This document shows, piece after piece, positions 61,262 to 64,000 of a stretch of 64,000 nucleotides of DNA. The translations under genes were made by a program, and so were the position numbers. Source of the DNA: JBOGCH01 sp051656645 (lineage in GTDB: Bacteria > Bacteroidota > Bacteroidia > Bacteroidales > Marinifilaceae); the NCBI GenBank assembly GCA_051656645.1, contig JBOGCH010000029.1:1-64000 (forward strand). The letters run 5' to 3'. Position 1 is the stretch's first letter. The number at the start of each line of letters is the position of its first letter. A model generated the notes under the pieces. The model did no database searches, was not told the origin of the DNA, and was given only the letters and a program-made list of their open reading frames with translations.

Positions 61262-62806
61262 TTAAATTTTACCTTGCCACCAAGAAGTTTGAACTAACGC
61301 TCTATTCGATGAGAATAATTTTGGTATATCAATTGGCCAGAATTGTCCGTTACGTGCTAAACGGTCTGCTGATGCCCAGCTACAGTTTTCCCAGTAGTTT
61401 AAACGAACGCGGTCAAATGCACTGTGTCCTTCGCCAACCAACTCTCTAGCACGCTCATTGAAGATTTCCGCTAATAATTCATCATCACCACCAAGGAAGT
61501 TTCCTAAATTAGCACGGTGACGGAATTTATTTACAATTCTGCGAGCCTCACCAATATTTCCTAATTGATATTGTAATTCAGCTTTTAATAAATAAGCGTC
61601 TGTGAAACGTAGTAATGGAACATTTGATCCGGCGAAATATTTATCAGGGTTAACTGGGTCCACTTGTAAACCTGCCATATATTTTTTCAAAATAGGAGGA
61701 GCTTTACTATCACCATTGTCATTGCCTAAGTTTTCAAAGAATATTTCTCTACGTAAATCGCGAGCATCGTACATTTCTCTTGAGCGCTCATTATCGGCAA
61801 CAATTAAGTGACCTGTACCTTGATTGAAAGATTCACTCCAGCTTACTTTACAGTGAATAGGAGTATCGTTAATATTAATCAAGAAGCTTTCATTTTGATC
61901 GGCAGATATATTCAATTCAAAGATAGACTCTGTGCTACGTCCAACGAACATCGCATTTACATCCTTAGCGTTATTGTAGTCAACCAATGAACGTCCGCTA
62001 TTTGCAATGACAGCCGACAAACAATCATCAGCAGTACGGCGATAACTTTCCTGTAGTGTTACATCTTTCTCTAAGGAAGCCATCCATGCTAACATGTGAG
62101 CTTTTAAGGTTAATGCAGCAGCTTTATCAGCACGCACACCGTAAGTTGCAGAACCCTGTACGTCATAATCCAAATATACAATAGCAACGTCAAGACGTTT
62201 AATACAGTATTCTAACACTTCAAGTGGGTCTGCTTGTTTACGTCCAACTGTTGAACCATCAACTAATGCTTGGTCAACACTTTCAAATGCTTCTTTTACC
62301 AAAGGAACATTATTCCAAATACGCACTAACCAGAAATAAGTGTAAGCATAAAGGAAATGAGCCTCGCCAACTAAGGTGTTACGCTCCTTTAAACCGGTTG
62401 CCTCATTTTTATTGAATGCTGTAGGTTTTACATCCTCAATGTGATACAACAATGTATTTGCAGTTGTTATAATTTGGTAGAAATTCTTCCAGTTAGAAGT
62501 ATAATCCAAATAAGCATTGTATGCTCCAGACCAGTTTCCGCTAGAGAAGTTTACCCAGTTCCATTCTTTTTCTTTAAGAACTGTTTGAGAAGGTAAGTCC
62601 CCATACACATAGAATGGATTACTTGTCAATAAAGTTTTACGGAACTTTGCATAGGTACCCGCTACCATTTGTCTACATCCTGTAGCAGTTCCCCATATTT
62701 GCTCACCATTTGCGCTACCTAGTGGCTCTAAATCCAAAAGATGCGTACATCCTGTTGTTATTGCCAGCGCCAAAACGCACAATAATGTATATATTTTTGA
62801 TTTCAT
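61262..62806 (-). CDS. SusD/RagB-family nutrient-binding lipoprotein
   Basis: ATG 62806 is chosen over a GTG eight codons upstream, because it gives a normal lipoprotein signal ending ITTGC (Cys20). The product has 514 residues. Typical SusD features: LDLEPLG after the signal, then the TPR-like helices (TLVGEAHFLYAYTYFWLVRIWNNVPLV in part), RADKAAALTLKAHMLAWM, and the C-terminal FTDAYLLKAELQYQLGN, FNERARELVGEGHSAFDRVR and FWPIDIPKLFSSNRALVQ. SusD forms a lid on the SusC channel and binds oligosaccharide or peptide ligands at the surface. The ligand is not deducible. Confidence 0.93.
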   Translation of the reverse strand: MKSKIYTLLCVLALAITTGCTHLLDLEPLGSANGEQIWGTATGCRQMVAGTYAKFRKTLLTSNPFYVYGDLPSQTVLKEKEWNWVNFSSGNWSGAYNAYLDYTSNWKNFYQIITTANTLLYHIEDVKPTAFNKNEATGLKERNTLVGEAHFLYAYTYFWLVRIWNNVPLVKEAFESVDQALVDGSTVGRKQADPLEVLEYCIKRLDVAIVYLDYDVQGSATYGVRADKAAALTLKAHMLAWMASLEKDVTLQESYRRTADDCLSAVIANSGRSLVDYNNAKDVNAMFVGRSTESIFELNISADQNESFLININDTPIHCKVSWSESFNQGTGHLIVADNERSREMYDARDLRREIFFENLGNDNGDSKAPPILKKYMAGLQVDPVNPDKYFAGSNVPLLRFTDAYLLKAELQYQLGNIGEARRIVNKFRHRANLGNFLGGDDELLAEIFNERARELVGEGHSAFDRVRLNYWENCSWASADRLARNGQFWPIDIPKLFSSNRALVQTSWWQGKI

Positions 62807-62833
62807 AATCTTAATTGTTTTAATATTCACCTA

Positions 62834-64000
62834 TTAGAAATGAACGTTAATACCCAATACATATTTACGAGGTAGTGGATATCCATCGCCTAAAGTACGT
62901 CCCATAGCATCAACCGTAGAAACGTCCATTACAGTTTTAGATTTTTGCCATTGCCATACGTTATATGCTGTTGCATAAACATAAATACGCTTTAAGCCTA
63001 CTTTAGACAATGCACGCTCATTTATGTTATATGATAACGTGATATCGTTAATTTTCCAGTAATTACCATTTTCCCACCACATTGTTGTTCCTCCGCGGAA
63101 TGGATAAGCTGTTTTCATACCGGTTACACCACTTGGAACAAGCGCCGGATAGTAAGCTCCGCATCCTTCATGTGTCCAGAAATCATAATCACTTGGGTTA
63201 ATCATACCTTTATTGATCCAGTCTGTTCCACGTCCATAACGGTTTAAGATACCTTCTGAAACTTGGTCATAAACGTCGCGTCCAAATGCAAACTGGCTAT
63301 TTGCTCTAAGTTTCCAACCTTTATATGTAAACACAAAGTTTAAGTGTCCCATAGCTTTAGGGTTAGCATTTTTTACAATAAACGCTTGGTCTTGATCTAG
63401 TTTATCTGATACGACATAGTCACCAGAGATATCGTCATAAAGTGGGTAACCCGGATAAACTGATCCCCAAATTCCTTCCATTGTTGGGTCAAGAGGTTTT
63501 CCTGTATAAGGATTTACAGGCAAGTTATTTACATTATCAACTGGACCCACATAGTTAAGACCATAGAAAATAGGACCTGGACGACCTACTGAATAACCGT
63601 AGTTGTTTCCGGCATAGTAGTCTCTATTTCCATTAGGCAGTTTCGTTACCTTGTTATTATTGTGAGTAACACCCGCTTGGATCTCAATTTGGTGGCTGCT
63701 TGCACGGTCAAATAAGTAAGCATCAAATGCTAGCTCAACCCCGTAGTTCATGATACCCGCTACGTTAGCTTTTACTTGATTAAAACCGGTGTATGCAGGG
63801 AAAGCAACGTCAAATAATAACGCATCCGTCTCACGATTGTACGCATCGAAGGTAACATGGAAACGACGTTTAAACATCTCTAATTCCAAACCTAAGTCCC
63901 ATTGTGTACTTTCCTCCCATGACAATCCACGATCGGCAAGTTTACTAAAGTCAGGTAATACTGCTTGTACACCGTTATAAGAACCCGGCTCTAACGAACC
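62834..64000 (-). CDS. SusC/RagA-family TonB-linked outer-membrane protein, C-terminal part
   Basis: The frame is open to the window edge at 64000, so this is the last 388 codons of a longer gene (SusC proteins are usually about 1000 residues). Visible are typical C-terminal barrel motifs: LADRGLSWEESTQWDLGLELEMFKRRFHVTFDAYNRETD (in part), the 'W.....T.E.GL' mark of SusC, then IKVNDITLSYNI-like (YWKINDITLSYNINE), VYATAYNVWQWQKS and the ending YPLPRKYVLGINVHF with terminal Phe. It starts the unit with susD (27 bp later). It imports ligand with TonB energy. Confidence 0.9.
   Translation of the reverse strand, partial: GSLEPGSYNGVQAVLPDFSKLADRGLSWEESTQWDLGLELEMFKRRFHVTFDAYNRETDALLFDVAFPAYTGFNQVKANVAGIMNYGVELAFDAYLFDRASSHQIEIQAGVTHNNNKVTKLPNGNRDYYAGNNYGYSVGRPGPIFYGLNYVGPVDNVNNLPVNPYTGKPLDPTMEGIWGSVYPGYPLYDDISGDYVVSDKLDQDQAFIVKNANPKAMGHLNFVFTYKGWKLRANSQFAFGRDVYDQVSEGILNRYGRGTDWINKGMINPSDYDFWTHEGCGAYYPALVPSGVTGMKTAYPFRGGTTMWWENGNYWKINDITLSYNINERALSKVGLKRIYVYATAYNVWQWQKSKTVMDVSTVDAMGRTLGDGYPLPRKYVLGINVHF

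Overview
This window reads as a chromosomal segment of a member of the phylum Bacteroidetes, most likely order Bacteroidales. The pointers are: two clusters of P. gingivalis/Bacteroides-type fimbrial lipoproteins (DUF3575, DUF3868/OmpA, Mfa1/FimA-like, FimB/Mfa2-like); a SusC/SusD pair; a short RpoD-family sigma factor starting MRQLKITK; a GluP/FucP-type sugar symporter beside galM and galK; and many promoters of the Bacteroidetes form TTTG-N19-TAnnTTTG. I cannot name genus or species. No phage, insertion sequence, integrase, rRNA or CRISPR array was seen.

Layout. 1-1108 is gene-free but holds a large inverted array of 11-bp repeats. 1109-11175 is fimbrial locus 1: a DUF3575 gene broken by an in-frame TAG, a DUF5119-like lipoprotein, two tandem fimbrillins and two tandem 847-residue tip-like proteins. 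11532-13580 is a solitary TonB-dependent receptor. 13665-18199 (minus) holds a hypothetical gene, a MltF-like lytic transglycosylase and a putative porin. 18413-21125 is glnS and a YitT-family membrane protein. 21189-24412 (minus) is a four-gene unit with an ECF sigma factor, a likely anti-sigma factor, an outer-membrane-like protein and a repeat-containing secreted protein. 24591-28240 (minus) is a galactose unit, galM-symporter-galK. 28241-29794 is mostly noncoding, with a second 11-bp-periodic hairpin and one 50-codon membrane-protein gene. 29795-38130 is fimbrial locus 2, six genes behind a textbook promoter.

38185-49994 is mixed core and accessory content: an S4-domain protein, a FadL/OmpP1 porin, a TauE/SafE permease, a LEA14-like lipoprotein, a TPR protein, recF, a GH20 hexosaminidase, znuABC, a TlpA-like thioredoxin lipoprotein and tRNA-Asn. 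50614-58070 holds a divergent RpoD-like sigma factor, rpmH, a hypothetical gene, a helix-hairpin-helix/beta-barrel protein, a third 11-bp-periodic hairpin, and leuS. 58194-64000 (minus) is a SusC/SusD locus with FAS1, DUF5007-like and F5/8-type-C lipoproteins; susC runs off the window end.

The most unusual structure is a family of intergenic elements at about 440-540, 28561-28715 and 54965-55145. All are built on an 11-bp period and fold into long hairpins. The second and third copies lie in opposite orientation and differ at three stem positions by double, compensatory changes, with all wobble pairs on the same strand. This suggests selection on a folded transcript, or concerted homogenisation of the two arms. 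Other points of interest are the amber codon in the first DUF3575 gene, stem-loops without U-tracts after pilin genes, and the ECF-sigma unit with its four-module secreted protein.
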